Shown: in pieces, positions 34,724 to 43,765 of the stretch
How positions within the stretch are numbered: the first letter of the stretch is position 1
How the letters are laid out: every line of letters begins with the position of its first letter
Assembly: GCA_014859965.1 (NCBI GenBank)
Contig: JACZKQ010000074.1
Location: 1-64,000 of the forward strand
Direction of reading: 5' to 3'
Length of the DNA: 64,000 nt
Source: Phycisphaerae bacterium
GTDB taxonomy: Bacteria; Planctomycetota; Phycisphaerae; Sedimentisphaerales; Anaerohalosphaeraceae
Translations under genes and position numbers: made by a program
The notes under the pieces: model-generated
Seen by the model: only the letters and a program-made list of their open reading frames with translations
Database searches by the model: none
Told to the model about the DNA's origin: nothing

Positions 34724-36559
34724 ATGAACATACTCGGTATCTCTGCATTTTATCACGACAGCGCCGCGGCACTGGTGCGGGACGGCGACATTGTGGCCGC
34801 CGCACAGGAGGAGCGGTTCACGCGGAAAAAGCACGATCAGGATTTTCCGATCCATGCGGTGAACTACTGTCTTGCGGAGGCAGGCATCACGGCGGGAGAA
34901 CTGGACCACGTGGTTTTCTATGAGAAGCCGCTGACCAAATTCGAGCGGCTGCTGGAGACGTATGTCGCGTATGCGCCGCGTGGATTTCAGCAGTTTCTGA
35001 TGGGGATGCCGCTGTGGCTGCGCAAGAAGCTGCACCTGCCCCGCGAGATGGACAAGGCCATGGGCAAGCAGTTCAGGGGCCGCTACATATTTTGCGAACA
35101 TCATGAATCTCATGCGGGCAGTGCGTTTTTTCCGTCGCCTTTTGAGGAGGCGGCGATTCTGACCTTTGACGGGGTAGGCGAATGGGCGACCGCCAGTTAT
35201 GGTACGGGTCGGGGAAATCGCATCGAGCTGACGCACGAGATGCACTTTCCACATTCGCTGGGTCTGCTGTATTCGGCGTTTACGTATTTCACCGGCTTCA
35301 AGGTCAATAGCGGCGAATACAAGCTGATGGGTCTGGCCCCGTATGGCGAACCGAGATACTACAACCTGATTATGGAAAAGCTCATCGACGTCAAAGCCGA
35401 CGGGTCGCTGCATATGGACATGAGTTATTTTCCGTACTGTCACGGGACGGTGATGACGGGGCGAAAGTTTGCGGATCTGTTCGGCGGGCCGCGTCGGCGG
35501 CCGGAGGAGGCCATCGGGCAGCGGGAGATGGACATTGCGGCGTCGATACAGAAGGTGACCGAAGAGGTGGTGCTCCGGGCGGCGCGGCATGTTCACGAAC
35601 AGACGGGCATGAAGCGTCTGGTGCTTGGCGGCGGGGTGGCGCTGAACTGTGTGGGCAACGGGCGGCTGCTGCGCGAGGGGCCGTTCGAGGATATCTGGAT
35701 TCAGCCGGCGGCCGGCGACGCGGGGGCGGCCTTGGGCGCGGCCCTGTTTGTGTGGTATCAATTGCTGGGCAATCCGCGGACGTGCGACGGGACGGACAGT
35801 CAAAAGGCGTCGCTTTTGGGGCCAGCTTTTTCGGATGGCGAGATACGGGCGATCCTGGACTCGGCGGGGGCCTCTTACGATGTCTACGAGGACTGGGACA
35901 AGCTGGTCGACGATGTGGCGGAACTCATCAGTAATGAAAAAGTGATAGGGTGGTTTGAGGGGCGGATGGAGTTCGGGCCGCGGGCGCTGGGCAACCGTAG
36001 CATCATCGGTGATGCGCGAAGCGAGAAGATGCAGTCGGTGATGAATCTGAAGATCAAGTTTCGCGAGTCGTTTCGGCCGTTCGCGCCGTGCGTGCTTCGG
36101 GAGGACGTGGACGCATATTTCGAGATGCGCCCCAATGAGGACAGTCCGTATATGCTGCTGGTTGCGCCGGTGCGGCGGGACAAGCGCGTTGCCGACGGGG
36201 AGCAGATGGCGTCGCTGCGGGGACTGGAGAAGCTTAAGTGCAAACGCAGCGTGATTCCCGCGATTACGCATGTGGATTACTCGGCACGGGTTCAGACGGT
36301 GGATCGCAAACGAAATCCGAGGCTGCATGATCTGATGTCGCGTTTCAAGGCGAAGACGGATTGCCCGGTGATCATCAACACGAGTTTCAATATTCGCGGC
36401 GAGCCGATCGTGTGCAGTCCGGAGCATGCGTACCGGTGCTTCATGGCGACTAATATGGATGTGCTCGTGCTGGGCAACCAGGTACTGCACAAGGAACGGC
36501 AGCCGCAGGCGGAGCAGCGTGAAATCGCTGCGTACAAGGCGCAGTTCGAGCTGGATTAA
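34724..36559 (+). CDS. carbamoyltransferase (NodU/CmcH/TobZ family)
   Basis: The protein has 611 residues. These enzymes make carbamoyl-AMP from carbamoyl phosphate and ATP in a C-terminal YrdC-like domain and pass the carbamoyl group to a hydroxyl of sugars or antibiotics in an N-terminal Kae1-like domain. 'MNILGISAFYHDSAAAL' is the standard start. The metal-binding 'HHESHAGSAF' lies near 125-134, 'LVLGGGVALNCVGNGRL' near 302, and 'MEFGPRALGNRSIIGD' near 413. The ATG at 34724 has no clear Shine-Dalgarno sequence. It heads an operon with SxtJ-like and DUF5989 genes. The acceptor molecule is unknown. Confidence 0.93.
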   Translation: MNILGISAFYHDSAAALVRDGDIVAAAQEERFTRKKHDQDFPIHAVNYCLAEAGITAGELDHVVFYEKPLTKFERLLETYVAYAPRGFQQFLMGMPLWLRKKLHLPREMDKAMGKQFRGRYIFCEHHESHAGSAFFPSPFEEAAILTFDGVGEWATASYGTGRGNRIELTHEMHFPHSLGLLYSAFTYFTGFKVNSGEYKLMGLAPYGEPRYYNLIMEKLIDVKADGSLHMDMSYFPYCHGTVMTGRKFADLFGGPRRRPEEAIGQREMDIAASIQKVTEEVVLRAARHVHEQTGMKRLVLGGGVALNCVGNGRLLREGPFEDIWIQPAAGDAGAALGAALFVWYQLLGNPRTCDGTDSQKASLLGPAFSDGEIRAILDSAGASYDVYEDWDKLVDDVAELISNEKVIGWFEGRMEFGPRALGNRSIIGDARSEKMQSVMNLKIKFRESFRPFAPCVLREDVDAYFEMRPNEDSPYMLLVAPVRRDKRVADGEQMASLRGLEKLKCKRSVIPAITHVDYSARVQTVDRKRNPRLHDLMSRFKAKTDCPVIINTSFNIRGEPIVCSPEHAYRCFMATNMDVLVLGNQVLHKERQPQAEQREIAAYKAQFELD

Positions 36560-36570
36560 AGGCGACAGGC

Positions 36571-36990
36571 ATGGCGATCATTGAAGTGAACTGGCATCCG
36601 AGCCGCAAGGACCTGCGGGTTTTCGGGACGGCCGCACTGGTTGCGACGGTGGTGTTGGCGACTGTGCTGCACTACCACAGGGGACTGCCCGTGCCTTGGA
36701 TGGGGTGCATCGCAGGTTTCGGGGCGGCTGTTTTTGTAAGCAGTTTCATTCTGCCGAACCTGACGCGGATTGTTTACGTGGTGATGGTGGGTCTGACCCT
36801 GCCGATCGGGATGACATTGTCTTTTCTCATGATGGCGATTCTGTACTTTTTGATTCTGACGCCGGTGGGGTTATTTTTTCGGCTGACCGGCCGGGATTTG
36901 CTGGGCCTGAAGTTTGATCGGCGGGCGGCAAGTTATTGGGTAAAGCGGCGGGCGCCGGAAAATGTTAAGCGATACTTTAACCAGTTTTAG
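36571..36990 (+). CDS. SxtJ-like membrane protein
   Basis: The protein has 139 residues. 'IEVNWHPSRKDLRVFG' leads into hydrophobic helices at about 22-40, 46-65 and 68-105, and the tail reads 'LLGLKFDRRAASYW'. This matches the SxtJ family, first named in saxitoxin clusters and often beside a carbamoyltransferase and a DUF5989 gene. The biochemical role is unknown. It begins 11 bases after the carbamoyltransferase stop. Confidence 0.8.
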   Translation: MAIIEVNWHPSRKDLRVFGTAALVATVVLATVLHYHRGLPVPWMGCIAGFGAAVFVSSFILPNLTRIVYVVMVGLTLPIGMTLSFLMMAILYFLILTPVGLFFRLTGRDLLGLKFDRRAASYWVKRRAPENVKRYFNQF

Positions 36991-37008
36991 TCTGTCGGGG
37001 TTTGTGCG

Positions 37009-37218
37009 ATGTCCGAGGAAAAGAAGGAACAGAGTGCGGCTGAATTCAATGAATTAGCCAAAGAACGGCGGCCATCCCTTGCTGTGGAGTTCTTATACTT
37101 TCTCATGCACAATAAAAAATGGTGGCTGCTTCCGATCGTGATAGTGATTATTCTGCTCGGTGCGCTGGTTCTGTTAGGCGGCAGCGGCCTGGCGCCGTTC
37201 ATCTACCCGTTGTTTTGA
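37009..37218 (+). CDS. DUF5989 family small membrane protein
   Basis: The protein has 69 residues: a charged N-terminus, then 'FLYFLMHNKKWWLLPIVIVIILLGALVLL' forming one membrane helix. The 'KKWWLLP' motif is typical of DUF5989, a family found next to SxtJ. It is the last gene of the plus-strand operon and converges on the TPR-SGNH genes 40 bases away. Confidence 0.82.
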   Translation: MSEEKKEQSAAEFNELAKERRPSLAVEFLYFLMHNKKWWLLPIVIVIILLGALVLLGGSGLAPFIYPLF

Positions 37219-37258
37219 TAAGCGATCACCTATGAGCGGGCCTGTGCTCAACGTGCGG

Positions 37259-39487
37259 TTATTTGCGTTTAGCCGACGCAATGTCGAGGGCTTTTCGGAG
37301 TTTGGGTGAGTCGGGCTCGACGTTCAGGGCCGCCCGGTATTGTTCGATCGCTTCATCGATGAGTCCCTTATGTTCGAGGATGACGCCGAGGTTGTAATAA
37401 AGGTCGGCATAATCCTTTATTTGCTCCAGGGCGTTGCGATACGTGGTGACGGCCTCCTCGACATGGCCCTGCTGGTACAGAATCGCACCGATATTGTTGT
37501 ACGCCTCGGGGTAGTCGGGCTTGTACTGAATGGCCAGACGATAGTGTTCCAGCGCTTTGTCGTACTGGCCGCGCATCTGGCAGGCGAAGGCGAGATTGTA
37601 GCGGGCAAAGACGTGCGCGGGATTGAGTTCGAGTGCGTGCGAATTCATGGCCACCGCCGCGTCGAGATTGCCCTGTTTGCCCAGCGAAGTGCCGAGTTTT
37701 GCCCATGCCTGCGCGTAATGGGGGACGAAGTTCTTCACCCACAGGTATTGGGCCGATGCGCTGCGCTCGTTTCGCATCTGTTCGGAAAGAAAGTCCGCGT
37801 ATTTCCATCGAACCCACCAGTCCGCCTTGCGCGAGGCAACTGCCAGTTGGTATTGCTGATCAATTCTCTTTAGAGTGTCGGGCGTCAACTGTGCACGGAG
37901 TGTTTGTTCTTTCTTCTCGAGTTCTGCGACCCGGCGTTCATGATAGAGTTGCCCGGTGAATGGTGGTTTTTTGATGAAGTCGTTGAGCACCTCTGCGACG
38001 TTTGCATGCTCGTTCGACAGCGTATACGTCAGTGCATCGCGGCATTGTTGTTCCGTTTGAATGGGGCTGTCGGCGATTCGACGCCTGGCCCGGGCTTCAG
38101 GCAGCAGCGCGCTTACGCGATCGAATAGCTGTTGGGCGATGAGATAGTTGCCGGTGAAGTTGAGGTGTACGTGTTCGTGGAGGAGTTCCTTGCCGATAAT
38201 GCCGCCAGGGCTCTTGGCCGCGAGGGCTCCGGCGGCGTCGACAAGGTCGATCGCGCCGCTGCGGTGTTCGGCGATATGGCATATGATCTCGTTGATTCGG
38301 CTATCGGCACGGAAGCGCAGCGTGTCCAGATCACGTGCACGCACATAATGGGCGTTGGCCTTCAGGACGTTGCTGAGTTGATCATAGCAGGTCGCCAGTC
38401 GAAAATGGAGGTCCGCATACGTATCGTCGATCTGAACGGCCGCGAGATATGTGTCAATCGCATCCTGAAATCGTGCCTGCGTTTCCATCGCGACGCCTTC
38501 GTCATAGAGGCGCTGCCATTGCGCGAGGTTCTCCGTCGAGATGCCGTTGTGGTGCAGCGAGGCGAAAGGGGGGTTGTCTCTGAGATTGGTGGCTACTGTG
38601 GAGAGGATTAATTCGGCACCCGCATTTGAGGCGATGTCGCAGATGTCCTCGACATTTTTCCTGAAGTGACCATAGACCGTCTGGAGGCTGCGGTCTTCGG
38701 CACGGACCTGTTTTTCGAGGAACATGTCCATACCCGTCCAGACGGCGGGGGCGTCGGAACGGCCGGGGAGGCGGTCGGCAAGATTTGAAAGCAGTTGGCC
38801 GGTGCGGGTCGCCTTGAGCGCAATCCCCAGACGTATGAGCGTAAGATTGCCGGTGAGCGGGGAAAAGACAGTGCCCGCGCCGAATGGGCCGACGACCTCA
38901 TTGTTGCCGAGGTAGACGATAAAGAGGTCCGGTTTGTGGCGGGCGCAGTCTCGGGCGATGTGCCTGACGACGTGCGAATTGGTCGCGACCATCGCGGTAT
39001 TGATCACCTGAAACTCGACATCCGGATAATGATCGGCAAGCATTACCTGCAAAATGCGGCCGAAGGCAAAGGCCGGATCCGGCGTTCCCTGGGCCGCCGA
39101 TTCGCCGAGGATAAAGATGCGATACACGTTGTCACCCTTTTCGCCCGGAAAACGGTAGGGACTGCTCTCGCGGGCGATCTTCCATGGAAAAAAAAGCCAG
39201 CCGAATTGCGGGTTGTCGCGGTATACGGTCTGGCCTTGAATGTCGTCTTTGACCATTGCGTGTGGTGTGAAGCCATAGCCGGACAGACGCAGTATGATTT
39301 CGACAGAGCCGAGCAAGGCCGTGGGCACGAGCGTCAGGGCGAGGAGGCGAAACAGCCATAGTCGCCCGCGGGCGACCGGCTTTTTGCCGCGTTTGGGCGC
39401 AGTTTCCGGACGGAGCAATGGTTTTCGCGCATCCGCGGGCCCTGAACGTTGCGGTTTTCTCTTTTTTAGTTTGCGACTGGAGGCCAT
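37259..39487 (-). CDS. membrane-anchored SGNH-type hydrolase/transferase with TPR repeats (copy 1)
   Basis: The protein has 742 residues. A basic N-terminus precedes one membrane helix (about 43-69). SGNH blocks follow: 'ILGESAAQG' with Ser130, Gly/Asn block 'YLGNNEVVGP' (192-201), and 'HEHVHLNFTGNY' with His441 (ExxH in place of the usual DxxH). A TPR pair (about 325-385) is inserted between the second and last blocks, and a further TPR array fills about 590-735. Most of the protein would face the periplasm. SGNH enzymes deacylate or acylate glycans and lipids. Its paralogue lies 8 bases upstream. The substrate is unknown. Confidence 0.82.
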   Translation of the reverse strand: MASSRKLKKRKPQRSGPADARKPLLRPETAPKRGKKPVARGRLWLFRLLALTLVPTALLGSVEIILRLSGYGFTPHAMVKDDIQGQTVYRDNPQFGWLFFPWKIARESSPYRFPGEKGDNVYRIFILGESAAQGTPDPAFAFGRILQVMLADHYPDVEFQVINTAMVATNSHVVRHIARDCARHKPDLFIVYLGNNEVVGPFGAGTVFSPLTGNLTLIRLGIALKATRTGQLLSNLADRLPGRSDAPAVWTGMDMFLEKQVRAEDRSLQTVYGHFRKNVEDICDIASNAGAELILSTVATNLRDNPPFASLHHNGISTENLAQWQRLYDEGVAMETQARFQDAIDTYLAAVQIDDTYADLHFRLATCYDQLSNVLKANAHYVRARDLDTLRFRADSRINEIICHIAEHRSGAIDLVDAAGALAAKSPGGIIGKELLHEHVHLNFTGNYLIAQQLFDRVSALLPEARARRRIADSPIQTEQQCRDALTYTLSNEHANVAEVLNDFIKKPPFTGQLYHERRVAELEKKEQTLRAQLTPDTLKRIDQQYQLAVASRKADWWVRWKYADFLSEQMRNERSASAQYLWVKNFVPHYAQAWAKLGTSLGKQGNLDAAVAMNSHALELNPAHVFARYNLAFACQMRGQYDKALEHYRLAIQYKPDYPEAYNNIGAILYQQGHVEEAVTTYRNALEQIKDYADLYYNLGVILEHKGLIDEAIEQYRAALNVEPDSPKLRKALDIASAKRK

Positions 39488-39495
39488 ATTCGACT

Positions 39496-41751
39496 TTAAT
39501 CGGAACTGTTCCGGATTATGTGCAGCACTCTGCGAATGTTAGCCGAATCGGGCTCCAACTTCAACGCTGTTTCGAGTTCTTTTATGGCCTCCTGCTTGAG
39601 GCCTTTGTTGTTCAGCAGTATGCCGAGATTGCCGTGCAGTATCGCGTCTCCAGGTGTGATAAAAAGCCCCCGCCGGCAGACCACAATCGCCTCGTCCAAC
39701 TTGTTCTGCTGCTTGAGCATTTCCGCGAGGTGGATGTAGGCGGCCGGGTACCTCGCCTGAAGTGCGAGAGTTTCGCGGTACCACTGTTCGGCCTGTTCCC
39801 ACTGGCTGTCCTTGGCGTATGCCGCGGCAAGATGGTAGCATGCGTCGGCTGAGGCGGGGTAGCGGCGGATCGCCTCCATGTACTGGTTAATCGCCGGATT
39901 GATCTTGTTCTGAGCGGCGAGAACCTGTCCCATGGCGGTGTAGCCGCGGTGGAAATGGGGCACACATTTCTGGACTTCCGCGAACTGCTCGGCCGCGGCG
40001 GGATAGTCCTTGAGTTCCTCTGTGAGCAGGCGTCCGAGTTTGTAGTGGAGATTCCAGTCATTCGGTTTGTTCTGGATTGCCGCTCGGTACACGTCGACTG
40101 ACATCCGGAGCGATGGTTCTTCAATAGACGGCGCCAGTGCGGCGATCTGCGCCTTCAGTCCGGTTGTGCGTTCGCTATGGTATAACTGATTCGTGAAAGG
40201 GGGTTTTTCGATATACTCCTTGAGTGCTTTTTCGGTAAGCCGATATCGGTCCCATTCCGTATAGGCGAGATAACGGGCGCATTGCGATTCGCTCGGCGGT
40301 GCGTCGTCTGCGGCCCTTGCGCCGGCTTTTTCACTGAGCCGAGGTGCGATCTGCTCGAACAGCGACTTGGCGAGGAGGTAATTGCCCGCGAAGTTGAAGT
40401 GCACGTGCTCATAGAAGTGCTGGCTGCCGGCTATGCCGTCCGGAGCATGTTCTTCGAGTGTCTTCTCGAAATCAAGCAGCACGACCCGATCCCGATGTCC
40501 GGCGGCAGTCGTTCGAATAATGTTATTGATCCTGTTATCGGCGCGGAAGCGGAGCGTGTCGTGTTCTCGGGCGAGAACGTACTGCGCCTTCGCATCGGCG
40601 AACCGGCCCATGTTCCAATAGCACGTTGCGAGGCGGAAATTTAAATCGGCGAAGGTATCGTCGATGCGGGCTGCCGCGGTATAGCGCCTGGCGGCGGCCG
40701 CAAAATCGCCGGTTTGCTCCAGGGCCACGCCCTTATCGTAGATTTGCCGCCATTGATGCTTTTCGGCGTCTGTAAGGTCCGGCCGATGGAGCGACGCAAA
40801 AGGCGGGCAGTCCTTCAGGTTGCTCGCGACGGTGCAGAAGACGACAGTTGCTCCGCTTCGTACGGCCGTGTCGCGGATGTCTTCGAGGTTTTTCTGAAAA
40901 TGCTTATACACTATCGGCATGGTATGATCTGCCAGCCGGATCTGCTTGTCCAGAAACATCTGCATTCCGCCCCACGACTTCATCGCATTATCATCGGAAC
41001 GCATCGCCGCGGCCGCGTCGTTCAGAAACTGGCCGGTTCGTGTTGTCTTCAGGGCGATGCCGGCGCGGATGAGCCAGAGCTGCTCGGCCATGCCGGCGAA
41101 CACCGTGCCTGCTCCGTGCGGGCCGACGACTTCGTTGTTGCCGAGATAAACAATGAACAGGTCGGGCTCAAAGCGTGCGCAGTCTCTGACAATCGGCAGT
41201 ACAACGTGCGAGTTAATGGCCGTCATGCCGGTATTGATCACCTCGAAGGTCGTATCGGGGTAAGCATGACGCAGCATGACTTCGAAGATGCGGGCAAAGG
41301 AGAACGAACCATCTGGAATACCCTGCGCTGCCGAGGCGCCGCAAACAAAAATGCGCCGGGTGTTGTTGCCTTTGATTGGCGGCAGGGTAAACGGCTCAAA
41401 TTCCCGGGCGAGATTGCGGTGGAAGAAACGCCAACTGAATTTTGCGTTGTCGACATACCCGTCAAAGCATTCGCTACTATAGCGTATAATCGGGCTGGCC
41501 GGATACCCATAGCGGCAGAGCCAAAGAGACAATTCGATGAGTCCGAGGAGGATTACACAGCTCAAAAGCGCCGCCGTTATCCGAAACAGCCAGCGTCGCC
41601 GCTGTGACATAACCTGGCGTGGTGCGGATGTACCGTTTGGCCGCGAAGGCGAAGCGGTTGAGGCGTCGTGCCTGCCGGGGGCCTGCGTACGGGGCCGTGC
41701 CTGCTGTGATGCGTGAAACCGACACTTGTGTTTTCCGCGTCGCCATGCCAT
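39496..41751 (-). CDS. membrane-anchored SGNH-type hydrolase/transferase with TPR repeats (copy 2)
   Basis: The protein has 751 residues, starting at ATG 41751 by alignment with its neighbour's 'MASSRKLKKR' start; longer starts overlap a small upstream frame. The domain order equals copy 1: membrane helix (about 55-78), 'VCGASAAQG' with Ser140, 'YLGNNEVVGP' near 202, an internal TPR pair, 'YEHVHFNFAGNYLL', and a C-terminal TPR array. The catalytic Ser is flanked by Ala rather than Glu. The two genes are an old tandem duplication, since similarity is clear in protein but not in DNA. Confidence 0.82.
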   Translation of the reverse strand: MAWRRGKHKCRFHASQQARPRTQAPGRHDASTASPSRPNGTSAPRQVMSQRRRWLFRITAALLSCVILLGLIELSLWLCRYGYPASPIIRYSSECFDGYVDNAKFSWRFFHRNLAREFEPFTLPPIKGNNTRRIFVCGASAAQGIPDGSFSFARIFEVMLRHAYPDTTFEVINTGMTAINSHVVLPIVRDCARFEPDLFIVYLGNNEVVGPHGAGTVFAGMAEQLWLIRAGIALKTTRTGQFLNDAAAAMRSDDNAMKSWGGMQMFLDKQIRLADHTMPIVYKHFQKNLEDIRDTAVRSGATVVFCTVASNLKDCPPFASLHRPDLTDAEKHQWRQIYDKGVALEQTGDFAAAARRYTAAARIDDTFADLNFRLATCYWNMGRFADAKAQYVLAREHDTLRFRADNRINNIIRTTAAGHRDRVVLLDFEKTLEEHAPDGIAGSQHFYEHVHFNFAGNYLLAKSLFEQIAPRLSEKAGARAADDAPPSESQCARYLAYTEWDRYRLTEKALKEYIEKPPFTNQLYHSERTTGLKAQIAALAPSIEEPSLRMSVDVYRAAIQNKPNDWNLHYKLGRLLTEELKDYPAAAEQFAEVQKCVPHFHRGYTAMGQVLAAQNKINPAINQYMEAIRRYPASADACYHLAAAYAKDSQWEQAEQWYRETLALQARYPAAYIHLAEMLKQQNKLDEAIVVCRRGLFITPGDAILHGNLGILLNNKGLKQEAIKELETALKLEPDSANIRRVLHIIRNSSD

Positions 41752-41755
41752 AGTT

Positions 41756-41923
41756 CTACGCGCCCCCGACGGTTGTGCGGCATGTTGACGGCATAGCTGT
41801 AAGCGTATCGCCGACGCGGAGGTGTGGAATAGGCCGGCGTTGGCAGTATTGGACATGTGCGCCTTGCGGGGCACGGACCAACAGCAACAGCATGCCCCCA
41901 ACAATCGTCATCCGCGACGTCAT
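41756..41923 (-). CDS. small protein with hydrophobic N-terminus upstream of the TPR-SGNH genes
   Basis: This 55-residue frame has AGGAGG eight bases before its ATG at 41923, the strongest ribosome site in this region. It begins 'MTSRMTIVGGMLLLLV', like a short signal or anchor, and continues with a Cys-containing polar tail. It stops 4 bases before the start of the larger gene, so its translation would feed into the next start. It is not recognised; it could be a real small protein or a leader peptide. Confidence 0.5.
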   Translation of the reverse strand: MTSRMTIVGGMLLLLVRAPQGAHVQYCQRRPIPHLRVGDTLTAMPSTCRTTVGGA

Positions 41924-42021
41924 CGCCAAGGCCTCCTCTTTGCGAATCACGCTTCAAACAGAGCTGAAAATCACTCAAATTATTGTGGTGATACTATACT
42001 TTGTCCAGCGGGGTTTTGCAA

Positions 42022-42762
42022 TCAGATTAATCCGAGGAAAATCAGAATGCGCTTAAAGCCATTGATAACGCGCATTCGGAGGACAGCGGCGGGGGATTGC
42101 GTTGCGATAGCCACGAGATGCGCGGCGATATCGGCGGCGGCGAGCATCTGCCTTTTGCCCGGGCGATGCTTGTAGGTGTCGAAAAACTCGGTGTCGACGC
42201 GGGCGGGGAATATGGTGGATACGCGAATGCCTGATTTCCGCAGTTCCCAGCGCAGGGCCCGGCAGAAGCCGGTGACGCCGTGCTTGGAAGCGCAGTAGGC
42301 GCTGTATGTGGGTGCGCCGAACAGCCCGGCGATGGAGCTGACGGTGATGATATGGCCGCGGATGTTGTGCGATTTCATGCGGCGCACGGCTTGCCGTGTA
42401 CACAGGAAGACGCTTGTGAGGTTCGTGTCGACGACGCATTGCCATTCTTCCAAAGCGATGTCGGCAACTTCTGCCTTGAGTCCGCGGCCCGCATTGTTGA
42501 TCAGGATGTCGACGCGGCCGAACCGTTCTTCGGCCCGGTCGAACAGGGCGGCGACCTGGGCTTCATCGGTGACGTCCGTTTTGACGAAGATGCATTTTTG
42601 GTTAAAGGCGAGAATGGCATCTTGAATGTCTCGCAGTTTGTCCTCGCGTCGGGCCGCCAGTACGACGGCGGCGCCTTTGCGGGCGAATGCGCTTGCGGCG
42701 GCCTTGCCGATGCCGCTGCTTGCGCCGGTGATCACGACTGTTTTTTCACTCAAGTCGACCAT
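42022..42762 (-). CDS. short-chain dehydrogenase/reductase
   Basis: The protein has 246 residues. Classical SDR motifs are present: the NAD(P) glycine motif 'TGASSGIG' (12-19), 'NNAG' near 89, catalytic Ser in 'ITVSSIAG', and 'YSAYCASK' with catalytic Tyr and Lys. 'ARR' after the second strand hints at NADPH. The first 17 bases overlap the end of the epimerase gene, so translation is coupled. The substrate is unknown. A hydrophobic C-terminus ('RILIFLGLI') might touch the membrane. Confidence 0.9.
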   Translation of the reverse strand: MVDLSEKTVVITGASSGIGKAAASAFARKGAAVVLAARREDKLRDIQDAILAFNQKCIFVKTDVTDEAQVAALFDRAEERFGRVDILINNAGRGLKAEVADIALEEWQCVVDTNLTSVFLCTRQAVRRMKSHNIRGHIITVSSIAGLFGAPTYSAYCASKHGVTGFCRALRWELRKSGIRVSTIFPARVDTEFFDTYKHRPGKRQMLAAADIAAHLVAIATQSPAAVLRMRVINGFKRILIFLGLI

Positions 42763-43765
42763 CTTTTTTCATCCATTCAATTGTATCGGCGATGGTTTGT
42801 TCGAAGGGTATGTGCGGGCGCCATCCGAAGCGCTGACGGGCCCGTGAATTGTCGAAGTAGCGGAACTTAAACGCTGAATCGAGGTTGTCGGCGGTCAGGG
42901 CGAGCTTGTCTTTGTTGCAGCGCTCGATCAGGAGCAGGAGGTTGAAAAGGAGCGGATTGAGCAGGCGGGGCAGCGTTACTCTCGGCGGGCGGACGGCAAG
43001 CGCGCCGGCAATCGTCGCGTTGATGTGTCGAAATGTCAGATTGTGGCCGCTCAGCAGGTAGTCTCCGCCGGGGGGGCCGTCCTGCAGTATCGCAATGATG
43101 CCTCTGGCGACGTCCCGCACGTCGACGATGTTGGTGCCGCCGGGCATGTTGAAAGGAATCCTGCCGTTCTTGACCGCATTGATGAGTCGGGCGGAGTTTG
43201 TGATATCGCCGGGGCCGAACATCAGGCCCGGATAGACGATTGTGATGTCACGGCCCTGATTGCGGAATTTGGCGACTTCCTCATCGGCCAGGTGTTTTGT
43301 CAGCATGTAATATTTATGTCGCGCGGCGGCGATCCTCCAGTCGAAGCGGTAGTCTTCGTCGATGGGGCAATCCGGGTCGTCGTTGTAGCCCAAGGCCGCG
43401 ACGGAACTGACATGCAGGACGCGGCGGACTCCGTTTTCGGCGGCGGCTCGGAGGACATTACGGGCGCCATCGACGTTGACGCTGTGCAGCAGCGCCTTGT
43501 CCTTCAGCGAAAAAGAGACGATGCCCGCCAGGTGGACCACACAATCCATACCGGCAAACTCACCTGCTATGGCCTCATAATCGCGGATATCGCGGCCGAG
43601 GATGCTTTCCACATGATCCGTGCCGTGCGGGCCCGCAGGCAGGGCAGCGGCGTTGACATCCATGAGTTTCAACGCAGGTCGGTCGGGGTTTTTAGACAAA
43701 TACTGCACGAGATGCTGTCCAAGAAAGCCGTGCCCGCCGGTAATTAAAATCTTTTTTGAGTTCAC
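42746..43765 (-). CDS. NAD-dependent epimerase/dehydratase family protein
   Basis: The protein has 339 residues. The GTG at 43765 overlaps the hydrolase stop (GTGA) and gives the natural start 'NSKKILITGGHGFLGQHL' with the Rossmann motif GGHGFLG. 'HLAGIVSF', 'HVSSVAALG' and the catalytic 'YYMLTK' (YxxxK) follow. The pattern is nearest to dihydroflavonol-reductase/HpnA-like extended SDRs, which act on sterol-, hopanoid- or flavonoid-type substrates, rather than to sugar-nucleotide epimerases. The exact reaction is unknown. Confidence 0.85.
   Translation of the reverse strand: MNSKKILITGGHGFLGQHLVQYLSKNPDRPALKLMDVNAAALPAGPHGTDHVESILGRDIRDYEAIAGEFAGMDCVVHLAGIVSFSLKDKALLHSVNVDGARNVLRAAAENGVRRVLHVSSVAALGYNDDPDCPIDEDYRFDWRIAAARHKYYMLTKHLADEEVAKFRNQGRDITIVYPGLMFGPGDITNSARLINAVKNGRIPFNMPGGTNIVDVRDVARGIIAILQDGPPGGDYLLSGHNLTFRHINATIAGALAVRPPRVTLPRLLNPLLFNLLLLIERCNKDKLALTADNLDSAFKFRYFDNSRARQRFGWRPHIPFEQTIADTIEWMKKDGRLE

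Noticed and set aside
34613-36490. 625-codon open frame antisense to the carbamoyltransferase
   Set aside because: No ribosome site, no domain, and composition typical of a shadow frame.
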